A stretch of 38,730 nucleotides of DNA, from positions 1-38,730 of the IMG/VR virus record IMGVR_UViG_3300045970_001343, one strand, 5' to 3'. Below are positions 14,802 to 22,377 of the stretch, in pieces. Both the position numbers and the translations under genes were made by a program. The notes beneath the pieces are model-generated. The model was given only the letters and a program-made list of their open reading frames with translations, was not told the DNA's origin and ran no database searches. Origin of the DNA: a virus. Numbering within the stretch: position 1 is the stretch's first letter; every line of letters begins with the position of its first letter.

Positions 14802-15119
14802 TTAGAGTGCAGGTGTTTGTGCCGGTGCAGCAGCGGCCACGCCTTGGGCTTGCGCCAGGGCAGCCACCAGCGATTGCACCAGCGCGCCGGGGTCGTTGCC
14901 AGCCAGGGCGGTCACGTTGGCGGCTTTTTCTGCAGCCAGTGCGGCGTCGCGGTCTTTTTGGGTGGCGAATTCGAGCTTGTGGGCGTGACGCGCTGCGTCT
15001 TCGTCGTCCAGGCTGACCTCTTCACCGCCGGTGTAGGTGCGCTCGTGCTTGTCGCCCTTGGGGCCGACGATTTCAAGGAAGACGATAAAGCCTTCACGAA
15101 CAATGTATTTTTTGGCCAT
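14802..15119 (-). CDS. small head-region protein, KYIVR type (105 aa)
   Basis: A 105-aa protein. The first 45 residues (MAKKYIVREGFIVFLEIVG, then TYTGGEEVSLDDEDAARH) resemble the 55-aa protein encoded at 13894-14061. An Ala-rich helical C-terminus follows (DRDAALAAEKAANV, then an Ala/Gln/Pro tail). It lies just downstream of the capsid gene, where lambda-type phages carry gpFI-like packaging accessory or connector proteins. No firm family. A Shine-Dalgarno (TAGGAGCC) precedes the ATG. The intergenic stretch before it has a weak terminator-like hairpin, so it may have its own expression level. Confidence 0.65.
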   Translation of the reverse strand: MAKKYIVREGFIVFLEIVGPKGDKHERTYTGGEEVSLDDEDAARHAHKLEFATQKDRDAALAAEKAANVTALAGNDPGALVQSLVAALAQAQGVAAAAPAQTPAL

Positions 15120-15135
15120 GACTGGCTCCTAAAAA

Positions 15136-15165
15136 AGTAAAACAAAACTAAGGGGAAACCCCCGC
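15136..15165 (-). terminator. weak intrinsic terminator or attenuator after the capsid gene
   Basis: On the minus strand GGGG-TTT-CCCC forms a short G/C hairpin, followed by TTAGTTTTGTTTT. The U-rich tail is right for an intrinsic terminator but the stem is only 4-5 bp. A second imperfect pairing (AACCC with GGGTT) lies just upstream. It might reduce expression of head-tail genes relative to capsid. Under Q-type antitermination it would be read through. Confidence 0.35.
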
Positions 15166-15205
15166 ACCACAATGGCACGGGTTCTAGGGGTTGACCGGTT
15201 AAGGA

Positions 15206-16651
15206 TCAGGGTGTCAGCGCGTCAGACATCAAAGAGAACGATGCCGCGTGGCGCACCCCAATGTCCAGCGACTGCAGGGCGCGCAGCAACACGCCGCCGC
15301 TCTTGTAGGCTTCTGCCGCGTAGGGGTTGGGCACAATCTCCAGCACACCCCATTCGCCAATGAGCAGTTCGCTCCAGGCACCAAAGAAGATTTCAGAACA
15401 CACCGCGACGCTGGTGCCTTTGGTAAGCGTTGAGCGCGCCTGGTTGGAGCGAGCTACCGGGTAGCCATTGATTTCACCCGGCGTGCCAGACTGGGCACCT
15501 ACGGCAGAGCCCGTCCACAGGTATTGACCGGTGGTGGATTTCAGCTTTTTGGTGGAGCCGACCACTTTGGCATTGGTCAGGTAAGCCAGGTTGGTTTCGG
15601 GCGCATTGGCTGCAGTGACCTGGGTTTCCAGGTCAATGTAGTTGTCAATGCTCACTGCCAGGCCGTTGGTGCCGCCCACTACCGAGCCAATGCCCGACAC
15701 GTTGGCAATACCGCGCGGTGTGGCACCGGTACCGATGCCCGAGAGCGCGGCCAGGTCAATACCCAGCGCCATGGCGGCCAGCATGTCAGCGCGGGCAATC
15801 ATGTCGATGTCAGGCGTGGCTTGCATCAGCATGTTGCGTGTGATCAGCGACCAGGTGCCAATGCTCTTCATGGACAGGCTGACTTTGTCAAAAGTAGCTT
15901 CTGCCTCGGTGGTGTCCACGCCTTCAGCCACCCAGAAGGTGCTGGTTTGGCCGGTTTGGCGGGGGATGTCCACATTGCCTACCAGGCCACTGAGCACGGT
16001 AGCGCCCAGCTGCATCACGCGGGCCTTGTTGCGCAGCACTTCAATGAAGTTGCCCGCCAGCAAGTTGGTGGCCACCATGGTGCCGCCGGTAGTGCCTGCA
16101 CCCGCCGTGCCCACGGTGTAAGCCGCACGCAGGTTGGTGGGCACAAAGAAGCCCATCTTGTCAGTGGCCACGCGCCCGGTGCGTTTGGCAATTTCGTTGG
16201 AGCACTCCAGCTCAAACCCGGCTTTTTTCCAGTCGCCCGTGATGGCCGCATTGACCGCGCGGATCATGCTGTAGTTGGCCTTTTCTTTGGCATTGAGGTC
16301 GGGGTTGTTGGTTTCGCCAAAGTCAGCCACGGCGGTACCGGCCTTGCGGCTGCGCTCCAGCACCACGTCGGCAGCGGTCAGGCGTGCCTGTTCGATGGAT
16401 GCGCCGCGCTGGATCATTTGCGTGCGCAGCTCACCACTGAGGTCGTATTTGCGGCAAAGCGCATCAATCTCTGTCATGCGCTCGCGCTCGGCCAAGGCAG
16501 AGTTTTGCGGCTGGGTTGCTGTAGCGCGGGCAGAGTCGCCGTTGCTGACCGTGGTGGCTGGCAGGGTGGTGCCAGTGGTGGTTTGACCGGTGCCAGAGGC
16601 GGTTGCCTCGCCCGTGACCTGCTGTAGCAGGCGTTGTTTACGTAAGTTCAT
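15206..16651 (-). CDS. possible separately translated major capsid protein
   Basis: ATG at 16651, residue 208 of the fusion, begins MNLRKQRLLQQVTGEA. It is preceded by AGGAG with a 6-nt spacer, one of the best ribosome sites in the late region. It sits exactly at the junction between protease and scaffold/capsid parts. The product would be 481 aa: scaffold helix plus HK97 fold. A virion needs hundreds of capsid subunits but few proteases, so an internal start would solve the ratio. Use of the site is inference. Confidence 0.55.
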   Translation of the reverse strand: MNLRKQRLLQQVTGEATASGTGQTTTGTTLPATTVSNGDSARATATQPQNSALAERERMTEIDALCRKYDLSGELRTQMIQRGASIEQARLTAADVVLERSRKAGTAVADFGETNNPDLNAKEKANYSMIRAVNAAITGDWKKAGFELECSNEIAKRTGRVATDKMGFFVPTNLRAAYTVGTAGAGTTGGTMVATNLLAGNFIEVLRNKARVMQLGATVLSGLVGNVDIPRQTGQTSTFWVAEGVDTTEAEATFDKVSLSMKSIGTWSLITRNMLMQATPDIDMIARADMLAAMALGIDLAALSGIGTGATPRGIANVSGIGSVVGGTNGLAVSIDNYIDLETQVTAANAPETNLAYLTNAKVVGSTKKLKSTTGQYLWTGSAVGAQSGTPGEINGYPVARSNQARSTLTKGTSVAVCSEIFFGAWSELLIGEWGVLEIVPNPYAAEAYKSGGVLLRALQSLDIGVRHAASFSLMSDALTP

Positions 16652-17272
16652 AGATTGCTCCTGGGGTTGATGAACGGGGACTATTTGCGCCACAGGCGCG
16701 GGGTTTTCGACTGCTTCTCGTTGGAGTTGCACGCCGTTTGCAACGTCAGTGCTGGCATTACGGCCAACTCCAACGGTGGGGTCCGCTGGCACGGTGACCA
16801 GCGAGATTTCGTAAGGCTCCCAATCGACCGCGGTAACGGTGTCGGCCTCGGTGTCTTCAAGCCATTTGAAGACGCGGTACATGAAAGACACATTGACCAG
16901 AATGCCGTCGTTGACTTGGCCCATGGCCCACGCGCCGCGCTCGTCTTTGCCAAAGCGCACGGTGGCGCGGCCTGTGGCGTCGGAGCCAATTTCTATGCTT
17001 TGCACCACACCCAGCAAGTCGTCAGCGCAATGGTTGAACAGCAGTGGCATGGTTTGCTGGCGTACACCCGTGCGCATGGCACCGGGCGCGTGGCTCAAAA
17101 TCTCATTGCCGTACCACATGCTGACCGGCTCCTCAGAGCTAAAGGCCAGTTGCGTGGTGCGGGTCACGTCGTCAACCGAAGATGAGCGCTGGCCGTCAGC
17201 AGCGGCCACCAGGCGAATGGTGGCGGTGCGCACTTGCGGCGTGAGCGCGTCGGGTAGTGTTTTTTTGCTCAT
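15206..17272 (-). CDS. fused prohead protease (S78) and HK97-type major capsid protein
   Basis: A 688-aa fusion. Residues 1-170 are an HK97-family prohead protease: MPLLFNHCADD with the proposed catalytic His81, VNVSFMYRV with the proposed nucleophile Ser129, and the YEISLVTVPADP strand that ends the fold. A Gln/Pro/Thr-rich linker leads to a helical delta-type scaffold region (about 255-310) and an HK97-fold major capsid domain (about 340-688: FFVPTNLRAAY, STFWVAEG, TPRGIANVSGIG, NGYPVARSNQ). Cis or trans cleavage should release the scaffold and protease. In lambda and HK97 these are separate genes. The portal is not adjacent: four fibre-type genes lie between. An internal start with a strong ribosome site occurs at residue 208. 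Confidence 0.93.
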   Translation of the reverse strand: MSKKTLPDALTPQVRTATIRLVAAADGQRSSSVDDVTRTTQLAFSSEEPVSMWYGNEILSHAPGAMRTGVRQQTMPLLFNHCADDLLGVVQSIEIGSDATGRATVRFGKDERGAWAMGQVNDGILVNVSFMYRVFKWLEDTEADTVTAVDWEPYEISLVTVPADPTVGVGRNASTDVANGVQLQREAVENPAPVAQIVPVHQPQEQSMNLRKQRLLQQVTGEATASGTGQTTTGTTLPATTVSNGDSARATATQPQNSALAERERMTEIDALCRKYDLSGELRTQMIQRGASIEQARLTAADVVLERSRKAGTAVADFGETNNPDLNAKEKANYSMIRAVNAAITGDWKKAGFELECSNEIAKRTGRVATDKMGFFVPTNLRAAYTVGTAGAGTTGGTMVATNLLAGNFIEVLRNKARVMQLGATVLSGLVGNVDIPRQTGQTSTFWVAEGVDTTEAEATFDKVSLSMKSIGTWSLITRNMLMQATPDIDMIARADMLAAMALGIDLAALSGIGTGATPRGIANVSGIGSVVGGTNGLAVSIDNYIDLETQVTAANAPETNLAYLTNAKVVGSTKKLKSTTGQYLWTGSAVGAQSGTPGEINGYPVARSNQARSTLTKGTSVAVCSEIFFGAWSELLIGEWGVLEIVPNPYAAEAYKSGGVLLRALQSLDIGVRHAASFSLMSDALTP

Positions 17273-17288
17273 GGGTTTCTTTCTGGGG

Positions 17289-17573
17289 TTAGCGCGCCGC
17301 TACCTGCAGGGTGATGGTGCGGGTGTCGATGCGTGGCGGGGTGTCGTTGGTGGTGATGTGGCAGGCAATGGGCAGCAAGGTGCCCACGGCAGATTTGCGG
17401 GTCAGCGACACCCACACGGTGACCACACCAGCGAGCTGGGTCTGGTTGCTCAAAGCCACGCCCGAGGGGGGTGTGATGGTGACGCTGGCAATGGCAGATG
17501 TGCCCAGCCAGGCGCTCCAGTCCCAGTCCAGGTTAAGGTTGGCATCTTGGCTAAACGGTAAGGGTTGTTGCAT
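17289..17573 (-). CDS. fibre-tail adaptor-like beta protein
   Basis: A 94-aa protein with the pattern of small phage fibre-tail adaptor proteins: FSQDANLNLDWDWSAWLG near the start, then ASVTITPPSGVAL, a strand with VVTVWVSL, and an end with ACHITTNDTPPRIDTRTITL. This reads as one Ig-like or beta-sandwich domain. It lies between the Ala-rich repeat protein and the capsid gene, part of the four-gene fibre insert that separates portal from capsid. Confidence 0.68.
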   Translation of the reverse strand: MQQPLPFSQDANLNLDWDWSAWLGTSAIASVTITPPSGVALSNQTQLAGVVTVWVSLTRKSAVGTLLPIACHITTNDTPPRIDTRTITLQVAAR

Positions 17574-17582
17574 GGGGGTCTT

Positions 17583-18695
17583 TCATTCGGCTAAGACGCT
17601 TAGGCGACGGGACTCAAGGGCGACGCTTTCAATGCGCGGATCGGCAGCAATCACTAGGCCCCGGGCTTCTGCACCAACGGCATAGCTGCGCGGTTGCGCT
17701 GCAATCACCAGGCTTCTGGTTTCTGCGCCCACTGTGAAGGTGCGCGCGGTGGGAACAAATACATAGTTGCCAACCGTCAGGCTGGCAGTGCAAGCCGCTT
17801 GAGCCGAGGCCTGGGCAGCCAGCACGATCTTGGTGGCCAACACTGCAGCCGATGCTGTGGCCGCTGCATTGCTGGCAGACCATGGCGCACTACCCGCCGT
17901 TAAATTGGCGCTGCCACCGGTAGCCGCTGCCACGCTGGCTGACAACTTGATGACGCTGAGCAACTGCGCCGTGGCACTGGCCGCTGCGCTGTTGGCTGCG
18001 GCCATGGCCACCGAGGTGCTTAAGTTGGCCGTGCTGCCTGTGGCTGCCAAATTGGCGGCTGCCAGGGCGGCACCGGCGACGCCTGCGCTTAAGGATGCGC
18101 TGCTTGCGGGAGTGGCTGCATTTGTGGCTACTGCGCGGATTTGTGTGGACAAGGCAGCGCTGGCATTTGGCACGGTTGCGGCGCTGGCTTGCAGTGCAAT
18201 GGCGGTGCCTAGCGTGGCTGTTTTGGAAGTGATGGCTGCATTGCTGGCTACCAGTGTGGCACTGGGGGCGCTGGTGGTGAGCGTAGCCGTGCTGGAGGTG
18301 GCGGCTTGCGTGCTGGATTGCAGTGCAATGCGTGTGCCTAGCGCGGCTGTTTTGGCAGGGGTAGCAGCATTGCTGGCTACCAGTGCGGCACTGGGGGCGC
18401 TGGTGGTGAGTATGGCCGTGCTGGCAGTGGCCGCTGTTGCGCTGGCCTGCAGTGCGATGCGCGTGCCTAGCGCGGCTGTTTGGGTTGGGGTAGCAACATT
18501 GCTGGCTGCCAGCGCGGCACTGGGTACGCTGGCAGTGAGCGTGGCGGTGCCGACCGTAGCTGCTGCTGCGCTGGCTTGTAATGCAATAACGGTGCCAAGC
18601 GTGGCTGTTTGGGCCGGGCTGGCGGCATGGCTGGCGACCAGTGCGGCGCTGGTTGCGCCGCCACTTACGGGCTGAAAAAGTAGCAGCAAAGACAT
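17583..18695 (-). CDS. Ala/Ser/Thr-rich tandem-repeat structural protein
   Basis: A 370-aa protein of very low complexity. Residues 16-187 are about four repeats of 43 residues, each near SAALVASNAATPAKTAALGT followed by an IALQ core and a Thr/Ala-rich end. A further Ala/Ser-rich stretch follows to about 300. The last 55 residues hold three 17-18-residue units of the form Pro-Arg-x3-Val-Gly-Ala-Glu-x-Arg. The regular small-residue pattern suggests an extended fibre, beta-solenoid or collagen-like rod, not an enzyme. Its neighbours are fibre-type genes. The C-terminal units resemble short proteins often found beside fibre-tail adaptors. Probable virion fibre or head decoration (inference). Confidence 0.75.
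   Translation of the reverse strand: MSLLLLFQPVSGGATSAALVASHAASPAQTATLGTVIALQASAAAATVGTATLTASVPSAALAASNVATPTQTAALGTRIALQASATAATASTAILTTSAPSAALVASNAATPAKTAALGTRIALQSSTQAATSSTATLTTSAPSATLVASNAAITSKTATLGTAIALQASAATVPNASAALSTQIRAVATNAATPASSASLSAGVAGAALAAANLAATGSTANLSTSVAMAAANSAAASATAQLLSVIKLSASVAAATGGSANLTAGSAPWSASNAAATASAAVLATKIVLAAQASAQAACTASLTVGNYVFVPTARTFTVGAETRSLVIAAQPRSYAVGAEARGLVIAADPRIESVALESRRLSVLAE
18135..18650. repeat. tandem 129-bp coding repeats, about four copies
   Basis: DNA encoding the 43-residue units of the Ala-rich protein. The units are diverged at DNA level, and the three middle ones share the 'GCACTGGGGGCGCTGGTG' region on the plus strand. In-frame length (129 = 3 x 43) means copy-number change by recombination would keep the reading frame. 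Confidence 0.75.
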
Positions 18696-18696
18696 A

Positions 18697-19446
18697 TCAG
18701 GCTACCGCTGTGTACTCAGTCCAATCCGCGCTGACAATCCACATGTCTGTGACCGGGTTTTGCGTTGCCAACACATAGTCCAACACGCAGACAACGCCTT
18801 CGCCTTCGCGCAAAACGACGTATTCGTCAGGGCCGTCCATCAGGCTGATTTTGCTGATCACATCGAACCCTGCTGCGGTGATCATGCGGGCGGCAAATTG
18901 CGCGGTTAATGCCCCGGCAACAGGGGTGGCAGTCAAAGCCGTAGCGCTAGCTGTACCGTCTGCCGATGCGTCAAAGAGGATAGCCACGCTGGCACTTGAG
19001 GTTTTTGACGAGTTTTTGGGTTGCTTGAGTGCCGCCGTGCCGTTGGTTGGCGCAGCGGTGACTCGGTACAGGCGCACCATGGGGGGCAACACGGTGACGG
19101 CTTTGATGACAGTGGCTGTGAGGTGGACGTGTACCTCTTCTAATTTCACCAACAAGCCAGAACCGGCGGTGTTGAAAATGCTAAAAATCTTTTGTCCTGC
19201 TGTACCTGCTCTGCCAGGCATACGAAAGCTGCTAGCGCGGCCATCGTAGGAGACCAGCTCGTCACCTTCCATGGTGACAGGCAAGGGGAAAGCGCCCGAT
19301 ACGTCTCGAAACACTCCGTCTGCCCCGAAACCGGCTTTGACACGCTGCGCCTTTTCACCAGTAGCAACAGCGGCACCATTAAGTGTGACCAACTGGTCAG
19401 TCGATACGATTTCGCCAGTGCCGGGTAATGTGGTGTTGTCTGCCAT
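18697..19446 (-). CDS. virion structural protein of the fibre insert
   Basis: A 249-aa protein beginning MADNTTLPGTGEIVSTDQLV, a start shared by many phage structural proteins of the form 'MADN-TLPGTG'. The first 100 residues have short strands (GEKAQRVKAGFGADGVFRDV). The remainder is a beta-sandwich-like region ending with EGEGVVCVLDYVLATQNPV and a Trp/Tyr-rich tail. No enzyme motif. It lies two bases from the next gene and is part of the fibre-type block. Possible head-fibre or decoration protein. Confidence 0.72.
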   Translation of the reverse strand: MADNTTLPGTGEIVSTDQLVTLNGAAVATGEKAQRVKAGFGADGVFRDVSGAFPLPVTMEGDELVSYDGRASSFRMPGRAGTAGQKIFSIFNTAGSGLLVKLEEVHVHLTATVIKAVTVLPPMVRLYRVTAAPTNGTAALKQPKNSSKTSSASVAILFDASADGTASATALTATPVAGALTAQFAARMITAAGFDVISKISLMDGPDEYVVLREGEGVVCVLDYVLATQNPVTDMWIVSADWTEYTAVA

Positions 19447-19448
19447 GG

Positions 19449-20087
19449 TTAGCTGTCAATCGATGCCGTGAGCGCCGCTGCTGCAAAGGTAGGCGCGGGG
19501 TCGGCGGGGTTGATGGTTTTGACGGTGGCCAATGGCTCAATCATCAACATGTTGCCCGCCGTGGTGGCATCAAAAAATGCCGCTGCCCACACGTAAGCCA
19601 CCGCGCCGGTGTTGGTGGTGCCAAAGGTCAGCACGCCGTTGTTGCTGGTGGTGGGTATGCCGGTACCCGAGCTGGCCACGGTGCTGGCAGCGGCTTGGGT
19701 GCCTGCCCAATTGGCCAGCGATGCGGCGGTGTTGGAGCGGGCGTAGCCGGTGTAACTGGCTTCCACCACTATGCCGGCACGCTGAGCAACGGTTTGCTCA
19801 GTGAAGGCTGCAGTGCCGTCAGTGATGACTTCGCTGTTGACACCGGGGTAAAGCGCTGCCTGCGCCGCTGCGCTGGTGCCAGCAGTGGTGCATTTGTACA
19901 GGTGGGTTTTGCCGTCGTTGGCAGCCAGACTGATGGTGTCGTTGAGCGCATACAACGTGCTGTTGCCACGCGGGCCTTTGGTGCTGGTGAGCAGGCCAAT
20001 GGACAGCGTGGCTGTAGGCGGGCTGTAGGCTTGCGCACGCAGCAGCCAGTCGACCAGTTTGTTGGCCAGGTAGGTGGTGTAAAGCAT
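19449..20087 (-). CDS. tail-fibre-family protein (GYARS type)
   Basis: A 212-aa protein of the phage tail fibre family in which the N-terminus is a helix of the form YLANKLVDWLLR-x2-AYSPP followed by SIGLLTS. Then come a GYARSNTAASLANW segment and a conserved end with VAYVWAAAFFDATTAGNML and VKTINPADPAPTFAAAALT. These are characteristic. Such proteins form beta-rich fibres or their base. The residue 35-110 region (TLYALNDTISL, HLYKCTTAG) looks like an inserted carbohydrate-binding-type domain. It starts 2 nt after the portal stop, so it is co-translated with head genes and not the distal tail. Confidence 0.78.
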   Translation of the reverse strand: MLYTTYLANKLVDWLLRAQAYSPPTATLSIGLLTSTKGPRGNSTLYALNDTISLAANDGKTHLYKCTTAGTSAAAQAALYPGVNSEVITDGTAAFTEQTVAQRAGIVVEASYTGYARSNTAASLANWAGTQAAASTVASSGTGIPTTSNNGVLTFGTTNTGAVAYVWAAAFFDATTAGNMLMIEPLATVKTINPADPAPTFAAAALTASIDS

Positions 20088-20089
20088 GG

Positions 20090-21808
20090 TTAGTCCTTGG
20101 TTGGGGTTTTGGTTGCGGGTTTGGAGTCAGGGGCATCGTCAGCGGGGGCATCGTCAGCCGGGGCATCACCATCGGGTGTGCCGTCTTGGGGTGGCGTGGT
20201 TTCGCCCGGTGCCGGGGCAGCAGACCCCTGCTCCAGGCCTTTTTCGGTGACTTGCGCCGGGTTGGTGTCAAACACCAGACCCATGTCGTCAGCCATGTCA
20301 AGCTCTTCTTCACGGCGTTTGAAGGTGTCTTCCACGTCGCTGTCGGGGCTGGTCTGGGCAATCACATCGCCCACGGTCATAAAGCCCGAGCGCACGGCCA
20401 TCTTGTAGGCAGACACTTCTTTAGCCGGGTCGATCCAGCTCCAGCCGCGTGGCTTGTAGCGCACGGCCTGGTACTTGGCCGGGTTGGTGAAATAGTCACC
20501 GCCCACCTTGATCTGCCCCACCAGCACGGCAGCATCCATAAATTCTTTGTGGATGTCTTCGCGCAGGTTGCGGCAAAAAAAGCCTTGCGCCACGCGGTAC
20601 AAGTCACGGTCGTCAAGCAGGGCCATGCGGCTGCTGCTGTAGTTGCTTTGGCTGTAGTCGCGGCTCAGGCTCTCGTAACTGACCCCCACACCGACTGCCA
20701 TTTTGCGCAGCATGTAGCGCAGGAACGGGTCCACCGCCGGGTTGGGGGTGTTGGGGGCGTAGCCTGAAACCTCTTCACCAGGCAGCAGGGTCTGCCAGGT
20801 GCCGGGCTCGGTGTCGATCACCCGGCGGCCATTGGCAACGCCGTCAGCGGCCAGCGGCTCGGGGCAGCGGATGAATCCGACGATGTTGGCACTGGCGCGG
20901 GCCTTGACGATTTCAGCGTCTTCATAACCGCCCACGTTGTGCAGGGTTTTGAGCGCGGCATGAAACCACGGCTCACCCCGGCTTTGTGGCCAGCGCTCGA
21001 TGATGTACAGGTGGATGATGTCCTGCGCCGGTACCCGCACAAAGCGCGAGGGCTCGAAGGTGGTGAACTGGTAGTCACCCGGGTGTTTGGGGCTAAACCA
21101 GTAGGCTACCGGGCGGTGCCATTCGTCAATCTCCACCCCCATGCGGATGGCGTTGCCGTTGGGTGCGCGGGCGGTCTGCCAGTTGTCCAGCAGCAAATCG
21201 GCCTCCATCACTTCCAGCGCCAAGGGAATGTTGCCGCCGCCAAAGGGGGTGCGAATCTTGCGCACAATGGCTTCACCCGCTGTGACCAGCTGCACCATGC
21301 ACAGGCGCTCGATCTCGGCAATGTTCAGCAGGCCTGCGGTGTGGCAGGTTTTCTTCTTAGACCACTCGGCCCAGACGGCTTCGATGTTGTCATTGACCTT
21401 GCCCTGCAGCTTGCCACCCGCACTCATCACTTGCGCTTGCATGCCAATGCCGTTGCCCACCACGTTGTTGGTGATCACGCGCACGGCATGTTTGGCGTAT
21501 TCGTTGTCGCGTACCAATTGGCGGCTGCGCGCGCGCAGGATGCGCAGGCTGGTCAATATTTCACTGTCAGCACTGGTGTTCAGGGCAGACCAGTCGCCAT
21601 TGAGCCGGTTGACTGCCGCGCCTCCGTAAGAGCGCTCTTGCTGCGCCAGGCGGTCGCGCTGCACAGCCAGGCCTCGGGCGGCTTGGCGCTTGGCGTTCCA
21701 CTCGGTCAGCACCACGCTGCGCTTGACCTTCAAGTCAGGCACCACATTGCCAGTGGGCAGAGCTACACGCGCGGCGGTCTGCCAGTTGGGTGAAGGGGCG
21801 TTGTGCAT
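20090..21808 (-). CDS. phage portal protein, lambda type
   Basis: A 572-aa portal forming the dodecameric DNA channel at one capsid vertex. Motifs of the lambda gpB family: SLRILRARSRQLVRDNEYAK, then VITNNVVGNGIGMQAQV; ITAGEAIVRK-type strands; RPVAYWFSPKHPGDY; IIHLYIIERWPQSRGEPWF; and SYESLSRDYSQSNYSSSRMA. The last 60 residues are a Pro/Ala/Asp-rich tail. The open frame extends 345 nt upstream of the chosen start, but that part reads as His/Arg-rich nonsense antiparallel to the connector gene. ATG at 21808 has GAGG before it and overlaps the upstream stop by one base. Confidence 0.92.
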   Translation of the reverse strand: MHNAPSPNWQTAARVALPTGNVVPDLKVKRSVVLTEWNAKRQAARGLAVQRDRLAQQERSYGGAAVNRLNGDWSALNTSADSEILTSLRILRARSRQLVRDNEYAKHAVRVITNNVVGNGIGMQAQVMSAGGKLQGKVNDNIEAVWAEWSKKKTCHTAGLLNIAEIERLCMVQLVTAGEAIVRKIRTPFGGGNIPLALEVMEADLLLDNWQTARAPNGNAIRMGVEIDEWHRPVAYWFSPKHPGDYQFTTFEPSRFVRVPAQDIIHLYIIERWPQSRGEPWFHAALKTLHNVGGYEDAEIVKARASANIVGFIRCPEPLAADGVANGRRVIDTEPGTWQTLLPGEEVSGYAPNTPNPAVDPFLRYMLRKMAVGVGVSYESLSRDYSQSNYSSSRMALLDDRDLYRVAQGFFCRNLREDIHKEFMDAAVLVGQIKVGGDYFTNPAKYQAVRYKPRGWSWIDPAKEVSAYKMAVRSGFMTVGDVIAQTSPDSDVEDTFKRREEELDMADDMGLVFDTNPAQVTEKGLEQGSAAPAPGETTPPQDGTPDGDAPADDAPADDAPDSKPATKTPTKD

Positions 21809-22374
21809 CAGGGCCTCACAAATCGGGTGTAAAGGTTGCGCGGGTTGCCCAGGCCAGAGGCAATGGACTGGGCAGAGCCTTCGGCCATCACTTTGGCTTT
21901 CCAGAAACTGTGCAGGGTCATGAGGTCGCCAATGGTTTGAAACTCCATGGTTCGCCCTGCAATCTCGTAGCGTTTGACCTTGCCGCCGGTGGCGTTGAAG
22001 GTGGCCATGGCGGACTCGCAGGCCTCCAGTGCAATCTGGGCTTTGCTGCGCGGGTCGAACACGCCGCCCTGTTGTGTCACGTCCGGCGTGATTACCAACT
22101 GGCCAGAGCCGATGGTGATGCGCTCTAGCCCACTGGTAATGATGGCCGTCCATGCGTAGTTGCCTGCACCCAACAGGGCGCTGGCAACGGCAGTCAGGGT
22201 GGTGCTCCAGGACTGGTTGGATGCAGTGGCCACCAGGTCAAGCGATGATTGGCCGCGCAGGTAATACGTCATGACCCAACTGGACGCATCAGCCGTGCGG
22301 CCATCAGGCAGGGTGACAGCGTCATCCAGCCAGGTGGCACTGTCACCTGAAGGCAAGGTTGTAAAGATGTTCAT
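21808..22374 (-). CDS. small head protein between terminase and portal (gpW-like C-terminus)
   Basis: A 188-aa protein occupying the slot of lambda gpW between the large terminase and portal. The N-terminal 100 residues are beta-rich (SWVMTYYLRGQSSLDLVATAS). The C-terminus has a helix pair (FDPRSKAQIALEACESAM, then KVKRYEIAGRTMEF and LMTLHSFWKAKV) resembling the two-helix plus hairpin core of gpW-type connectors. This fused form is common in Betaproteobacterial phages. Likely role: connector or stopper at the portal vertex, or part of the packaging machinery. The assignment is moderate. Confidence 0.68.
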   Translation of the reverse strand: MNIFTTLPSGDSATWLDDAVTLPDGRTADASSWVMTYYLRGQSSLDLVATASNQSWSTTLTAVASALLGAGNYAWTAIITSGLERITIGSGQLVITPDVTQQGGVFDPRSKAQIALEACESAMATFNATGGKVKRYEIAGRTMEFQTIGDLMTLHSFWKAKVMAEGSAQSIASGLGNPRNLYTRFVRP

Positions 22375-22377
22375 GGC

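Noticed and set aside
18135-18650. Tandem repeats considered as a CRISPR array
   Set aside because: The repeats are 129-bp coding units without spacers and keep the protein frame.
21809-22153. N-terminal 115-residue extension of the portal frame
   Set aside because: His/Arg-rich nonsense overlapping the connector gene in another frame; the ATG at 21808 has a ribosome site and starts the conserved portal sequence.
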